Positions 51,826 to 62,133 of a stretch of DNA of 64,000 nt are shown here, one piece after another. This stretch comes from Thalassobacillus cyri. Lineage in GTDB: Bacteria > Bacillota > Bacilli > Bacillales > Halobacillaceae. The translations under genes and the position numbers were made by a program. A model generated the notes under the pieces. It ran no database searches. It saw nothing but the letters and a program-made list of their open reading frames with translations, and was not told the origin of the DNA. The stretch lies in NCBI RefSeq assembly GCF_900107755.1, contig NZ_FNQR01000020.1, positions 1-64,000 of the forward strand, written 5' to 3'. Every line of letters begins with the position of its first letter. Position 1 is the first letter of the stretch.

Positions 51826-53721
51826 TTGGATATTTTAAAAAAGATTCAAAGTTACCGGGAAGAAGAGGAGAAGCTGAAATGGGAAGGAACCTTTTCTGAT
51901 TATTTAGAGTTGCTGAAAGAAAGGCCTTATTTAGCTCAATCTGCACATTCGCGTGTTTATAATATGATTAAAGACGCAGGGATTGAAGAAGAACAGGGGC
52001 ATCATAAGTACAAATTCTTTGAACATGAGATTTATGGACTGGAAGATGCGATGGAGAAGCTGGTCGAGGAATATTTCCACCCGGCAGCCAAGCGGCTGGA
52101 TGTCCGGAAGCGGATTTTGTTATTGATGGGACCAGTCAGTGGAGGTAAATCTACTCTGGTCAATATCTTGAAACGGGGGTTAGAGAAGTATTCCCATACA
52201 GATAAGGGAGCGGTTTTTGCTATCAAAGGCTGTCCAATGCATGAAGATCCACTGCATTTGATTCCGCATCACTTACGACCTGATTTTGAAGAACAATACG
52301 GCATCCGGATTGAAGGCAACCTTTCGCCTCTCAATATGATGCGCGTCGAAGAAGAATATGGCGGAAGAATTGAGGATGTGCAGGTGGAACGCATCTTCTT
52401 CTCAGAGGATAAACGCTGCGGTATCGGTACCTTTAGTCCATCTGATCCGAAGTCACAGGATATTGCTGATCTTACTGGTTCGATCGACTTCTCGACGATT
52501 GCAGAATATGGCTCTGAGTCTGATCCGCGTGCCTACCGCTTTGATGGTGAACTGAATAAAGCGAACCGTGGGATGATGGAATTCCAGGAGATGTTGAAGT
52601 GTGACGAGAAATTCCTATGGCATTTATTGTCCCTGACCCAGGAAGGGAATTTCAAAGCAGGAAGGTTTGCGTTAATTTCGGCAGATGAGCTGATTGTTGC
52701 TCATACCAACGAAGCAGAATATCGTTCCTTTATTGCTAATAAAAAGAATGAAGCGCTTCACTCACGGATGATTGTGATGCCTGTACCTTACAATTTGAAA
52801 GTCAGTCAGGAAGAGCGGATTTATGAAAAAATGATTCGTCAGAGTGATATCAAGGACGTCCATATCGCCCCGCATACGCTGAAAATTGCTGCCATGTTCA
52901 CGATTCTGACGCGGCTTAAAGATTCTACCCGTGGCCAGGTGGATTTATTGAAGAAAATGAGGCTTTATAATGGAGAGAATGTAGAAGGCTTCAGTGATGT
53001 GGATGTCGAAGAATTGCAAAAAGAGCATCCGGATGAAGGAATGAGCGGCATTGACCCACGGTATGTCATCAACCGAATCTCTTCTACAATTATTAAGAAA
53101 GAGATGACTTCAATTAATGCACTTGATGTACTGCGGTCATTGAAGGATGGGCTGGATAGTCACGCGTCTATATCTAAAGAAGATAAAGAACGTTATTTGA
53201 ATTTCATCTCCGTCGCGCGTAAAGAATACGATGAATTGGCGAAGAAAGAAGTCCAGAAGGCATTCGTATATTCCTATGAAGAATCGGCAGTCACACTGCT
53301 GGACAATTACCTGGATAATGTAGAGGCTTATTGCAACAAGGCTAAAATAAGAGATCCGCTGACAGGTGATGAAATGAATCCAGATGAAAAGTTGATGCGT
53401 TCGATTGAAGAACAGATTGGAATTTCAGAAAATGCCAAAAAAGCATTCCGTGAAGAAATTCTTATCCGCATCAGTGCTTATGCCCGTAAAGGGAAAAAGT
53501 TCGATTATCACTCCCATGAGCGACTGCGGGAAGCGATCCAGAAAAAATTGTTTGCTGATCTCAAAGATATCGTTAAGATTACCACATCTACGAAAACGCC
53601 TGATGAGCAGCAACTGAAGAAAATGAATGAAGTGATTGCTACATTGGTAGATGAGTATGGTTATAATTCCAGCTCGGCAAATGAACTGCTCCGTTATGTA
53701 GGAAGTCTATTAAACAGATAA
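51826..53721 (+). CDS. prkA: Serine protein kinase PrkA, 631 aa
   Basis: AAA+ type protein kinase/protease-like regulator of sporulation and stationary phase. Walker A LLMGPVSGGKSTLV (about 98-111), GCPMHEDPLHLIPHHLR, IADLTGSIDFSTIAEYGSESD and C-terminal kinase-like domain ending SANELLRYVGSLLNR. From TTG at 51826, which has GGGGAGG upstream, the length is 631, the same as in Bacillus subtilis. Usually next to yhbH; here odhAB lies between (yhbH at 59326). Confidence 0.96.
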   Translation: MDILKKIQSYREEEEKLKWEGTFSDYLELLKERPYLAQSAHSRVYNMIKDAGIEEEQGHHKYKFFEHEIYGLEDAMEKLVEEYFHPAAKRLDVRKRILLLMGPVSGGKSTLVNILKRGLEKYSHTDKGAVFAIKGCPMHEDPLHLIPHHLRPDFEEQYGIRIEGNLSPLNMMRVEEEYGGRIEDVQVERIFFSEDKRCGIGTFSPSDPKSQDIADLTGSIDFSTIAEYGSESDPRAYRFDGELNKANRGMMEFQEMLKCDEKFLWHLLSLTQEGNFKAGRFALISADELIVAHTNEAEYRSFIANKKNEALHSRMIVMPVPYNLKVSQEERIYEKMIRQSDIKDVHIAPHTLKIAAMFTILTRLKDSTRGQVDLLKKMRLYNGENVEGFSDVDVEELQKEHPDEGMSGIDPRYVINRISSTIIKKEMTSINALDVLRSLKDGLDSHASISKEDKERYLNFISVARKEYDELAKKEVQKAFVYSYEESAVTLLDNYLDNVEAYCNKAKIRDPLTGDEMNPDEKLMRSIEEQIGISENAKKAFREEILIRISAYARKGKKFDYHSHERLREAIQKKLFADLKDIVKITTSTKTPDEQQLKKMNEVIATLVDEYGYNSSSANELLRYVGSLLNR

Positions 53722-53726
53722 GCACT

Positions 53727-53768
53727 AAAAAGCATGTGGAAGGAGAATCTTTCACATGCTTTTTTTTG
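53727..53768 (+). terminator. Terminator after prkA
   Basis: AAAAGCATGTG / CACATGCTTTT hairpin and eight T. Confidence 0.9.
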
Positions 53769-53879
53769 CTGTTTAATACGCTTTATTTCAATAGGTGTAC
53801 TCTGGTAACTGATCTTCATAACTTTCAGGTTTTTCCAGAAGAATGATAGGGTATAGTGAATTTAAAAGGTGGTGTGCGT

Positions 53880-54041
53880 ATGGGTGATAAAAGAATGGAG
53901 AAGAATAAGCCTAATAACAGTTCGATGGCAAAAGATATGAAAGAAATGAAGTATCAAGGAAGAGTAATGGAGCGTATGAATACGAATGAAGAAGTGAAAG
54001 ATAAAGGCCAGGATCCTGATCCCAAACAGCACGAAAAATAA
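53880..54041 (+). CDS. Small charged hypothetical protein, 53 aa
   Basis: Hydrophilic protein rich in Lys, Met, Asn and Glu (MGDKRMEKNKPNNSS, then MAKDMKEMKYQGRVMERM) with an acidic, Pro-containing tail. ATG at 53880 has AAGGTGG; terminator follows. The composition recalls small spore proteins, but I do not recognise a family. Confidence 0.6.
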   Translation: MGDKRMEKNKPNNSSMAKDMKEMKYQGRVMERMNTNEEVKDKGQDPDPKQHEK

Positions 54042-54125
54042 ACCATACAACTTAAATTCCAAGTATTTTTCACATTGACATCATTCTTCCAGGCTTTACA
54101 TGTTTAACATTGTTGAAAAGTTGTA

Positions 54126-54154
54126 AAAGACGTACCCACTGGTGCGTCTTTCTT
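54126..54154 (+). terminator. Terminator before odhA
   Basis: GACGTACC / GGTGCGTC with loop CACT and a T-rich tail. Confidence 0.8.
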
Positions 54155-54169
54155 GTTATAATGAATTTG

Positions 54170-54199
54170 TTGTTTTCAGTCGAATAATTAGGTTATAAT
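54170..54199 (+). promoter_or_regulatory. Sigma-A promoter of odhAB
   Basis: TTGTTT, 18-base spacer, TATAAT; expected start near 54206, giving a 90-base leader that contains a cre site. Confidence 0.7.
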
Positions 54200-54241
54200 T
54201 CTTGAAGAACAAATCACTCGAGCCTATAATGTTATTTGGGT

Positions 54242-54256
54242 TTGCAAACGTTTACG
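54242..54256 (+). promoter_or_regulatory. cre site in the odhA leader
   Basis: TTGCAAACGTTTACG matches the CcpA consensus at 14 of 15 positions and lies about 36 bases past the expected start, suited to roadblock repression by glucose. Confidence 0.65.
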
Positions 54257-54297
54257 TCAATCACAACGATAGACAAATCTACATGGGGGTAATCAAC

Positions 54298-57162
54298 TTG
54301 TCAAACAATGGGTCACAGGAAAGCTTTTGGGAAAACTTTCACGGCCCCAACACGGGGTACATCGAAGAACAATATGAACTTTATACAGAAGACCCTGATG
54401 CCGTCGATCCTTCTTTAAAGGAAATGTTCGATGAGCATGGGGCGCCTGTCTGGATGGAAGCTGGAGCCGAACGCACTACAAGCAATGGCGTAGCTGCACC
54501 ATCAGAACAGGATATTGCAAAGGTGACCTCAGCATATAAACTTGTTGAGGCTATTCGTCGTCATGGACACTTAGAAGCGGACATTTATGCCGTTGGGGGG
54601 AAAGAACGGTATTCAGAGCTTCTTGATCCGGCTACCTACAATTTGACTGAACAAGATTTAGAAGCCATTCCGGCAAACTGGGTGTGGCCAGATTCCCCAG
54701 TTAACTTGAAAAATGCTCTTCAAGTGGTCAAAACGTTGAAAGAACGTTATGCAGGTACAATTTCTTTCGAATACGACCATGTAAATAATGAAGAAGAGCG
54801 GCAATGGCTGCAAGATAAGGTCGACACTGGTTCCTTCATCGTTTCTTTGAGCAACGAAGAAAAAAAACAGCTGTTGAACCGATTATTGGATGTTGAAGGT
54901 TTCGAGAATTTCCTCGCTAAAACTTTTGTCGGGCAAAAACGTTTCTCGATTGAAGGTTTGGACATCATGGTTCCGATGCTTGAACATATCATCCAGTCTT
55001 CTTATTCCGACGAAACGGAACATATCATGATGGGCATGGCCCACCGTGGACGTTTGAATGTACTTGCTCATATTCTCGGCAAGCCATATGATAAGATCTT
55101 TTCTGAATTCCATCATTCTCCGGATAAGGAACTGGTTCCATCTGAGGGGTCGATGGGAATCAACTATGGATGGACCGGGGATGTTAAATATCACTTTGGT
55201 GCACGCCGTGAAATCAAAAAAGGTGAACAGCATTCTACACGTGTGACGCTTGCACATAACCCGTCCCACTTGGAGTTTGTCAATCCGGTAGTTCAAGGGT
55301 TCACGCGGGCTGCTCAGGATGACCGCTCTCAAGCCGGTTTGCCTCAGCATCATCCAGATCGGGCTTTCGGTATCACGATCCACGGTGATGCAGCTTTCAT
55401 CGGTGAAGGTGTAGTCGCAGAAACTTTGAACATGAGTGATCTGCCCGGCTATCGCGCTGGCGGTACAATTCATGTGATTGCCAATAACCTTGTCGGGTTT
55501 ACCACAGACCGTGAACATGGCCGGTCTACGCGCTATGCGAGTGATCTGGCAAAAGGTTTTGAAATCCCTGTCGTGCACGTTAATGCTGATGACCCGATCG
55601 CTTGTTTATCCGCGGCAGCACTTGCCTATGAATATCGTATCAAATTCCATAAAGATTTCTTGATCGACCTGGTGGGGTACCGCCGCTACGGTCACAATGA
55701 AATGGATGAACCGCGTGCGACACAGCCGCACCTATATAAGGAAATTGATGAACATTCTACCGCTGCAACTATTTATCAGGAAAGACTGCAGCAGGAAGGT
55801 GTCATCAAAGAAGAAGACTTCAAAGAGATGAAAGTAAAAGGTGAAAACAAACTTCGTGAGCTTTATCAGAACATGAAGGAAAATGAAACAGCTGAACCAG
55901 AGGCTCAGAAGCTTCCAAAAGCGGTTGAAAACACGTTGGAAGAGATTGAAACAGCTGTTGATTTTAAGCGTCTGAAGGCTCTTAATGAAGGCATGCTGAA
56001 GCGTCCGGAAGGCTTCAATGGTTTTAAGAAGCTGGAGAAAATCCTGCAGCGTAGAAGCAAGATGCTGGATGATGGAGGTAAAGTAGACTGGGCCACAGCG
56101 GAAGCATTAGCATTTGCTTCTATTTTAGAAGATGGCCTGCCAATCCGACTTACCGGCCAGGATAGTGAACGTGGTACATTCGCTCACCGTCATATGGTCC
56201 TTCACGATGTCGAAACAGGGGAAACATACAATCCGTTGCACGGCTTGGAGCAGGCGAATGCATCGTTCGCTATTCACAATAGCCCACTTTCCGAAGCAGG
56301 TGTGTTAGGGTTTGAATATGGATATAGTGTCCAGGCACCCGATTCACTTGTATTGTGGGAAGCTCAGTTTGGTGACTTTGCCAATGCCGGGCAAGTTATT
56401 TTTGACCAATTCGTAGCAGCTGGTCGAGCGAAATGGGGAGAGAAGACAAGCATGGTCTTCTTACTGCCTCATGGTTATGAAGGTCAGGGACCGGAACATT
56501 CCAGCGCCCGTTTGGAACGTTTTTTACAGCTCGCAGCAGAAAACAACTGGACGGTAGCGAATGTTACGTCAGCTGCTCAATATTTCCACTTATTGCGCAG
56601 ACAAGCTGCCATCAGCGGTAAAGAAGAAGCTCGTCCATTGGTGTTAATGACTCCTAAGAGTCTATTACGGAACCAGCGTATAGCTGATCCAGGTGAACGT
56701 TTCAGTGAAGGGAAATTCAACACCATCACACGTCAGCCTGGTTTAAGTGAAAATAAAGAAAAAGTAAAAACTTTACTGATCGGAAGCGGTAAAATCATGG
56801 TCGAGATAGAAGACGCTACCGAAAAGGCAGAAGGCCAAAACTTTGACTCGATTGCTGGTGTCAGGGTGGAACAAATTTATCCATTCCCTGATCAGCGCTT
56901 GAAAGAAATCATGGATGAATATCCCAATTTAGAAGAGTTGGTATGGGTACAGGAAGAACCGCAGAATATGGGGAGCTGGTACTTCGTCGAGGGTATCCTC
57001 CATCGATTACTAAATAAAGGCCAAATCCACCGTTATGTCGGACGTCCTCATCGTGCTTCTCCGTCAGTCGGTGAACCGAATATCCACAAGACAGAACAAA
57101 AACGTATCATCAATGAAGCACTTATGATGTCTAAAGGAGGAGATTCAAGTGAAAGAAATTAA
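54298..57162 (+). CDS. odhA: 2-oxoglutarate dehydrogenase E1 component, 954 aa
   Basis: Thiamine-diphosphate E1 of the citric-acid-cycle complex. FLAKTFVGQKRFSIEGLD, MGMAHRGRLNVLAHILGKP, IHGDAAFIGEGVVAETLNMS (ThDP motif region) and QDSERGTFAHRHMVLHD in the C-terminal transketolase-like half; MLLPHGYEGQGPEHSSAR-like FLLPHGYEGQGPEHSSAR. TTG at 54298 has GGGGGT before it and gives a length close to Bacillus OdhA. Overlaps odhB by 14 bases. The E3 gene is not in the window. Confidence 0.96.
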   Translation: MSNNGSQESFWENFHGPNTGYIEEQYELYTEDPDAVDPSLKEMFDEHGAPVWMEAGAERTTSNGVAAPSEQDIAKVTSAYKLVEAIRRHGHLEADIYAVGGKERYSELLDPATYNLTEQDLEAIPANWVWPDSPVNLKNALQVVKTLKERYAGTISFEYDHVNNEEERQWLQDKVDTGSFIVSLSNEEKKQLLNRLLDVEGFENFLAKTFVGQKRFSIEGLDIMVPMLEHIIQSSYSDETEHIMMGMAHRGRLNVLAHILGKPYDKIFSEFHHSPDKELVPSEGSMGINYGWTGDVKYHFGARREIKKGEQHSTRVTLAHNPSHLEFVNPVVQGFTRAAQDDRSQAGLPQHHPDRAFGITIHGDAAFIGEGVVAETLNMSDLPGYRAGGTIHVIANNLVGFTTDREHGRSTRYASDLAKGFEIPVVHVNADDPIACLSAAALAYEYRIKFHKDFLIDLVGYRRYGHNEMDEPRATQPHLYKEIDEHSTAATIYQERLQQEGVIKEEDFKEMKVKGENKLRELYQNMKENETAEPEAQKLPKAVENTLEEIETAVDFKRLKALNEGMLKRPEGFNGFKKLEKILQRRSKMLDDGGKVDWATAEALAFASILEDGLPIRLTGQDSERGTFAHRHMVLHDVETGETYNPLHGLEQANASFAIHNSPLSEAGVLGFEYGYSVQAPDSLVLWEAQFGDFANAGQVIFDQFVAAGRAKWGEKTSMVFLLPHGYEGQGPEHSSARLERFLQLAAENNWTVANVTSAAQYFHLLRRQAAISGKEEARPLVLMTPKSLLRNQRIADPGERFSEGKFNTITRQPGLSENKEKVKTLLIGSGKIMVEIEDATEKAEGQNFDSIAGVRVEQIYPFPDQRLKEIMDEYPNLEELVWVQEEPQNMGSWYFVEGILHRLLNKGQIHRYVGRPHRASPSVGEPNIHKTEQKRIINEALMMSKGGDSSERN

Positions 57163-58447
57163 GGTCCCTGAGTTAGCTGAGTCTATTACAGAAGGAACGA
57201 TTGCCGAGTGGCTTGTCAAAAAAGGAGACAAGGTATCAAAAGGCGATCCGATTCTGGAACTTGAAACAGATAAGGTTAACGTCGAAGTAAATGCTGATGC
57301 CAGCGGAGTTTTGACGGAAATCGTAAAAGATGCCGGAGATGACGTCGAAGTTGGCGATGTTATTGCCAAAGTAGATGAAAATGGTGAAGCTGGCGGATCT
57401 TCTGATGACTCCTCCGATCAAAAAGAAGAGCCAAAAGAAGAGAAGAAAGAAGAGCCTAAAGGAGAAGCTAATCAAGAAAAGAAAGAAAAACCAAAAGAAA
57501 AAGAAGAAAAAGCTGCCGAGAAAGAAAGCGGAAAAGGCGATGTCGTAGCAACTCCTGCTGCGAGAAAACGTGCCCGTGAACTGGGTATCGAGCTTAGTGA
57601 GATTAGTGCCCGCGATCCATTAGGCCGTATCCGCCCTGAAGATGTAGATGCTGCTGCCAGTGGGTCTCAGGAAAAAGAAACGAAGCAGGAAGCTCCTAAA
57701 AAAGAGAAAAAAGCAGAGAAAAATAATGAAAAAACAGAATTCGATAAGCCGGTGGAGCGCGTGAAAATGTCTCGCCGTCGTCAGACAATTGCAAAGCGCC
57801 TGGTTGAAGCGCAACAAAACTCTGCGATGCTGACAACGTTCAATGAAGTAGACATGTCGGCCGTCATGCAGCTGCGCAAAGAACGTAAAGAAGACTTCCA
57901 AAAGAAACATGATATCAAACTGGGCTTCATGTCCTTCTTCACGAAGGCTGTTATCGGTGCCTTGAAAGAATTCCCACTATTGAATGCAGAAATTCAAGGA
58001 AATGAAATTGTGAAGAAGAAATTCTATGATATCGGGATGGCTGTATCCACTGATGAAGGTCTTGTCGTACCAGTAATCCGTGATGCAGACCGCTTAGGCT
58101 TTGCAGGCGTTGAAAAAGATATTTCCCGTCTTGCCAAGAAAGCGATCAACAAAGAATTGCAGTTGGATGAACTGCAAGGCGGTTCGTTCACGATTACAAA
58201 CGGAGGTACTTTCGGTTCGATGCTTTCCACACCGATTTTGAATGCGCCGCAAGTAGGAATTCTTGGTTTGCACAACATTCAAAAGCGTGCCATGGTTATG
58301 CCGGATGACAGCATTGAGGTCCGCCCAATGATGTATATTGCCCTTTCTTATGACCATCGTATCGTCGATGGTAAGGAAGCAGTCCAATTCCTGGTACGTG
58401 TGAAAGAATTAATCGAAGATCCGTACGATCTATTACTGGAAGGTTAA
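57149..58447 (+). CDS. odhB: Dihydrolipoyl succinyltransferase (E2), 432 aa
   Basis: Lipoyl domain with ETDKVNVEV (lipoylated Lys43), a long Lys/Glu/Pro-rich linker (about 85-130), a peripheral-subunit-binding domain (ATPAARKRARELGIEL, DPLGRIRPEDV) and the catalytic domain ending in SYDHRIVDGKEAV with its active His and Asp. GTG start after AAAGGAGG. Linker length and charge are normal for the family. Confidence 0.96.
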   Translation: MKEIKVPELAESITEGTIAEWLVKKGDKVSKGDPILELETDKVNVEVNADASGVLTEIVKDAGDDVEVGDVIAKVDENGEAGGSSDDSSDQKEEPKEEKKEEPKGEANQEKKEKPKEKEEKAAEKESGKGDVVATPAARKRARELGIELSEISARDPLGRIRPEDVDAAASGSQEKETKQEAPKKEKKAEKNNEKTEFDKPVERVKMSRRRQTIAKRLVEAQQNSAMLTTFNEVDMSAVMQLRKERKEDFQKKHDIKLGFMSFFTKAVIGALKEFPLLNAEIQGNEIVKKKFYDIGMAVSTDEGLVVPVIRDADRLGFAGVEKDISRLAKKAINKELQLDELQGGSFTITNGGTFGSMLSTPILNAPQVGILGLHNIQKRAMVMPDDSIEVRPMMYIALSYDHRIVDGKEAVQFLVRVKELIEDPYDLLLEG

Positions 58448-58452
58448 AACTT

Positions 58453-58493
58453 TGTGAATCCTCGTCATCGAATGTGGCGGGGATTCGTTTTTT
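58453..58493 (+). terminator. Terminator after odhB
   Basis: GAATCCTCGTC / GCGGGGATTC (G-T pairs included) followed by six T. Confidence 0.75.
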
Positions 58494-58532
58494 CTGATAC
58501 ATTGTAAGTACTAACAGGAAAGGTGGGATCAT

Positions 58533-58772
58533 ATGAAGACACCGCGTTCTTTCAACATGATTTTATACCCGAAAAAAACGATCTCCATAAATGGAGCAAT
58601 TTATGATGTTGATCTCACCCATGATGAATTTTTGAATGAGTTCATGGACTGGGTTGAATCAAGAGGCTGGTCTTTTATGGGTCTGACAGAAGTAACCTCA
58701 GCAGAAAAAGCGAGTGAAGAACTCCTTGCACAAATGAAAGCCGAGAATAACGAAGAAAATGAAGAGGATTAA
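58533..58772 (+). CDS. Hypothetical protein, 79 aa
   Basis: Small protein with a mixed alpha/beta look: YPKKTISINGAIYDVDLTHDEF, then DWVESRGWSFMGLTEV and an acidic tail ENNEENEED. Family unknown. Ribosome site AAAGGTGG, own terminator. Confidence 0.7.
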   Translation: MKTPRSFNMILYPKKTISINGAIYDVDLTHDEFLNEFMDWVESRGWSFMGLTEVTSAEKASEELLAQMKAENNEENEED

Positions 58773-58784
58773 TAATACCAGTAT

Positions 58785-58819
58785 ACATCTCATGGATCGT
58801 TGCCATGAGGTGTTTTTTT
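58785..58819 (+). terminator. Terminator after the 79-aa gene
   Basis: ACATCTCATGG / CCATGAGGTGT hairpin with seven T. Confidence 0.85.
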
Positions 58820-58823
58820 ATTA

Positions 58824-58995
58824 TCTAGGAAATTATAAAATATAATGATTGTGGATTACATTTTGAAGTAGGCTGAATCTAGCTTCAGCGCCTACCCCCT
58901 CGAGGTCTTAAGTCAAGCCTCTCTGTGACAAAAAACGTCACGACGAGGCTTGGCTTAAGCTTGTCGGGGGTGAGCAAGGCGCTTGCGTTTTTTGT
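58824..58995 (+). repeat. Dispersed palindromic repeat, copy B
   Basis: Uninterrupted form of the repeat at 51284. Arms such as GCGCCT / AGGCGC, CCCCCTCGA / TCGGGGG and CTTAAGTCAAGCCTC / GAGGCTTGGCTTAAG pair across a loop with GTGAC..GTCAC, giving one long hairpin. Directly after a terminator. The rest of 58996-59325 has no convincing gene and holds the yhbH promoter region. Confidence 0.8.
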
Positions 58996-59325
58996 TCTTT
59001 GGGGTAAATGTTGCTGTAAGGAAGAATAAGATGGAGAGAAACCGGAATTTGAATGCATTAAGTAAGAACGTCACCCAGTTAGGGGAGGATATCACTGTCT
59101 CCTGGACAAATTTTAGCATGGAAAGCAATTGCTCTCTTTTTCTTGGGGTATCCGTTAAATTTAATAGAATAGAGTACGGGCTGACTGAATCATTGTCAAA
59201 TCAAGCTTTTTAAAGCCTATATTTTGAATATGATTGGTATTTTTTTAAATTAATAGTCTGAATATTTAATCAAAATCGACAAACCTGCATAGAATAGAAT
59301 AATACTATAGCAGGAGGGGATGACG

Positions 59326-60486
59326 TTGGCTGAAGAGAAGAATTTTGTGATTGCAGAAGAAAATTGGTCCCTCCACCGAAAAGGACATGACGACCAGAAG
59401 CGCCATCAAGAAAAAGTTCAGGAGGCCATGAAGAATCAACTCCCAGATTTGATCACCGAAGAAAATATCATCATGTCTAAAGGCAAACATGTTGTTAAGA
59501 TACCAATTAGATCACTGGATGAATATAAGATTCGTTACAATCATGATAAGAATAAACATGTTGGTCAGGGGGATGGAGACAGCCAGGTAGGCGATGTAGT
59601 AGCAAGAGATGGATCTGGAGACAAGAAAGCAGGAAAAGGTGAAGGAGCCGGAGATCAGGCCGGAGAAGACTACTATGAAGCGGAAATCAGTCTTGCTGAG
59701 TTGGAAGAAGCATTATTTAAAGAATTAGAACTGCCGAATCTGGAGGAAAAAGAGAAAGATAATATTGTTACCACGGATATCGAATTCAGTGATGTCAGGA
59801 AAACAGGGCTGACTGGAAATATCGATAAGAGACGTACCATGCTGGAAGCTTTCAAACGTAATGCCATGAAAGGTACTTCTTCATTTGCTCCGATTTACCC
59901 CGAGGATGTCCGTTACAAGACATGGAATGACGTGGTAAAACCAGAGTCGAAAGCGGTAGTCATAGCGATGATGGATACGTCAGGTTCGATGGGATTATGG
60001 GAAAAATATATGGCAAGAAGCTTCTTCTTTTGGATGAACCGCTTTTTGAAATCAAAATATGAAACGGTGGATATCGAGTTTATCGCCCATCATACAGAAG
60101 CGAAAGTAGTCAGTGAAGATGATTTCTTCTCCAAGGGGGAAAGTGGAGGAACGATTTGTTCTTCGGCTTACCGGAAAGCACTTGAGCTTATCGACGAAAA
60201 ATATGCTCCAGACAGGTATAATATTTATCCTTTTCACTTTTCAGACGGAGATAATCTAACATCAGACAATAAACGTTGTATTCAGCTTATCGAGGAGCTT
60301 TTGAAGGTATCAAGTCTTTTTGGATATGGGGAAGTAAACCAATATAATCGCCATTCCAGTTTAATGCAGGTCTATAAAAAGATAGAACACCCGAAGTTCA
60401 GTTATTATGTATTACGGAAAAAAGCCGATGTCCTTTATGCCATGCAAAAGTTCTTAAGTGAAAAAGAAGAAGAAATGACCGTTTGA
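59326..60486 (+). CDS. yhbH: Sporulation protein YhbH (DUF444), 386 aa
   Basis: Function unknown in detail; made during sporulation and linked with PrkA. DUF444 with a C-terminal von Willebrand A-like domain holding MIDAS-type [10 protein letters not shown] (about 214-223). The N-terminal half has a Gly/Asp-rich stretch ([20 protein letters not shown]). TTG at 59326 lies 6 bases after AGGAGGGG; ATG at 59320 abuts that site. Terminator follows. Confidence 0.94.
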   Translation: MAEEKNFVIAEENWSLHRKGHDDQKRHQEKVQEAMKNQLPDLITEENIIMSKGKHVVKIPIRSLDEYKIRYNHDKNKHVGQGDGDSQVGDVVARDGSGDKKAGKGEGAGDQAGEDYYEAEISLAELEEALFKELELPNLEEKEKDNIVTTDIEFSDVRKTGLTGNIDKRRTMLEAFKRNAMKGTSSFAPIYPEDVRYKTWNDVVKPESKAVVIAMMDTSGSMGLWEKYMARSFFFWMNRFLKSKYETVDIEFIAHHTEAKVVSEDDFFSKGESGGTICSSAYRKALELIDEKYAPDRYNIYPFHFSDGDNLTSDNKRCIQLIEELLKVSSLFGYGEVNQYNRHSSLMQVYKKIEHPKFSYYVLRKKADVLYAMQKFLSEKEEEMTV

Positions 60487-60511
60487 CCAGCTCATTGAGC
60501 TGGTTCTTTTT
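60485..60511 (+). terminator. Terminator after yhbH
   Basis: ACCAGCTC / GAGCTGGT with loop ATT and T run. Confidence 0.9.
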
Positions 60512-60615
60512 TTGTTTAGGTTTTAGTCCATGTAAGGAGTGGAATGTTTTTACCCATAAGTAAAAAAGTCTATAATAGTATAATTACAAGCTTTCAGTTG
60601 AGGTGTTCCAGCAAA

Positions 60616-62109
60616 ATGATTCAAGAGGTACTGCAGTATAATCAAATCATACTTTTAATCGCTTTATTATTGGTCACAAGTGTCGTCGTCACAAAGTTTT
60701 CATCGCGTCTTGGCGTGCCGTCACTGGTTCTGTTCATACTAGTCGGCATGCTGGTAGGGTCAGATGGATTGAATATCATCTACTTTAATGATCCTGAATT
60801 GGCACAAATTATCGGGGTAATTTCTTTAGTGATCATTTTATTTGAAGGGGGGTTGCAGACGAAGTGGGTAGGTATGAAGAAAGTCCTGGCCCCCTCGATT
60901 ACGTTAGCAACTCTCGGTGTTGTACTCACAACTAGTATTGTAGCTATGTTTGTTAAATACATCCTTGGGGCTTCCTGGCTTGAAGCATTCCTGGTCGGTT
61001 CAATTGTAGGTTCCACAGATGCTGCAGCTGTGTTTGCTGTACTGAAAGGGAAGAATATTCGTAATAAACTTGAAGACACATTGGAAGTGGAGTCGGGTAC
61101 TAACGACCCTATGGCAGTCTTTCTTACGATCACCTTCATTCAGTTATTGACTGAAGATTCTTCCAGCATCATTGGTTTGATTGGTCTGTTCTTCTGGCAG
61201 ATGGGAGTCGGGGCCATAGTCGGACTTTTACTAGGGTACATAGCCAGTTACTCACTGAACCGGATCAACCTGGACTCAAGCGGACTTTACCCGCTTTTTG
61301 CTATTGCTTTCGCTTTACTCTCTTACAGCATCAGCTCGCTTGCACAAGCCAGCGGTCTGTTAGCTGTGTATCTAACAGCAGTTGTCATTGGTAATGCCGA
61401 GCTTGCTTATCGCTACTCTATCTTACGTTTCAACGAAGGGTTTGGCTGGATGGCACAAATCTTGATGTTCGTCATTTTAGGTTTGTTTGTTTTCCCTTCA
61501 GAGGTTTTCACTTCAGATATCATGGTGAGGGGAATATTAATCTCCTTGATTTTAATGTTCGTCGCACGGCCTGCTGCTGTTTATCTGGTACTCGCATTTT
61601 TCCGTTTTACAAATAAAGAAAAACTTCTGCTCTCATGGGCAGGACTGCGCGGGGCTGTTCCGATTGTTCTATCCATATTTCCAATGCTGGCAGAGGTAGA
61701 AAACAATCAGATGATTTTCAATGTTGTCTTTTTCATTGTATTGACATCTGCCCTGATACAAGGGGCGTCGATTACCTGGCTGGCAGAAAAGCTGTCCCTC
61801 GTTTCTGATAAGCTCAGCAATCCTATTCATTCACTGGAGCTGATATCAGTCGGGAAGGCTAACGTGGAAATTATTGAATTCGACGTTTCTGAAAATAATC
61901 GAATTACCGGTGAAAAGCTGGAAGATTTACAGTTTCCAGATAAGGCATTGATTAATGCGATCATTCGGAATGGTGACATTATCACTCCGTATGGGCAGAC
62001 GAAGATATTAGCCGGTGACACGCTGTATGTGACCGTTTCGAAACATGTGAAAAAACAAGTGCAACAAGTTTTGAGTGATGTTAAAGAGGGAGTAGAAAAG
62101 GAAGAATAG
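60616..62109 (+). CDS. Potassium/proton antiporter, NhaP2/CvrA type, 497 aa
   Basis: CPA1 antiporter with about 12-13 helices: GVPSLVLFILVGMLVGSDG, the ion-site region VGSTDAAAVFAVLKG, ESGTNDPMAVFLT, and LLSWAGLRGAVPIVLSI. A soluble RCK_C (TrkA-C) domain (about 405-475, RITGEKLEDLQFPDKALI) regulates it. ATG at 60616 chosen with GAGGTG upstream. Role: cation and pH balance, apt for a salt-adapted organism. Confidence 0.92.
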   Translation: MIQEVLQYNQIILLIALLLVTSVVVTKFSSRLGVPSLVLFILVGMLVGSDGLNIIYFNDPELAQIIGVISLVIILFEGGLQTKWVGMKKVLAPSITLATLGVVLTTSIVAMFVKYILGASWLEAFLVGSIVGSTDAAAVFAVLKGKNIRNKLEDTLEVESGTNDPMAVFLTITFIQLLTEDSSSIIGLIGLFFWQMGVGAIVGLLLGYIASYSLNRINLDSSGLYPLFAIAFALLSYSISSLAQASGLLAVYLTAVVIGNAELAYRYSILRFNEGFGWMAQILMFVILGLFVFPSEVFTSDIMVRGILISLILMFVARPAAVYLVLAFFRFTNKEKLLLSWAGLRGAVPIVLSIFPMLAEVENNQMIFNVVFFIVLTSALIQGASITWLAEKLSLVSDKLSNPIHSLELISVGKANVEIIEFDVSENNRITGEKLEDLQFPDKALINAIIRNGDIITPYGQTKILAGDTLYVTVSKHVKKQVQQVLSDVKEGVEKEE

Positions 62110-62133
62110 TAAAAGTAAGTGTTTTATATGTCA

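Noticed and set aside
59031-59213. A 60-codon frame after AAGGAAG between repeat copy B and yhbH
   Set aside because: The ribosome site is fair, but the protein looks like nothing known and no terminator follows; support is too weak to call a gene.
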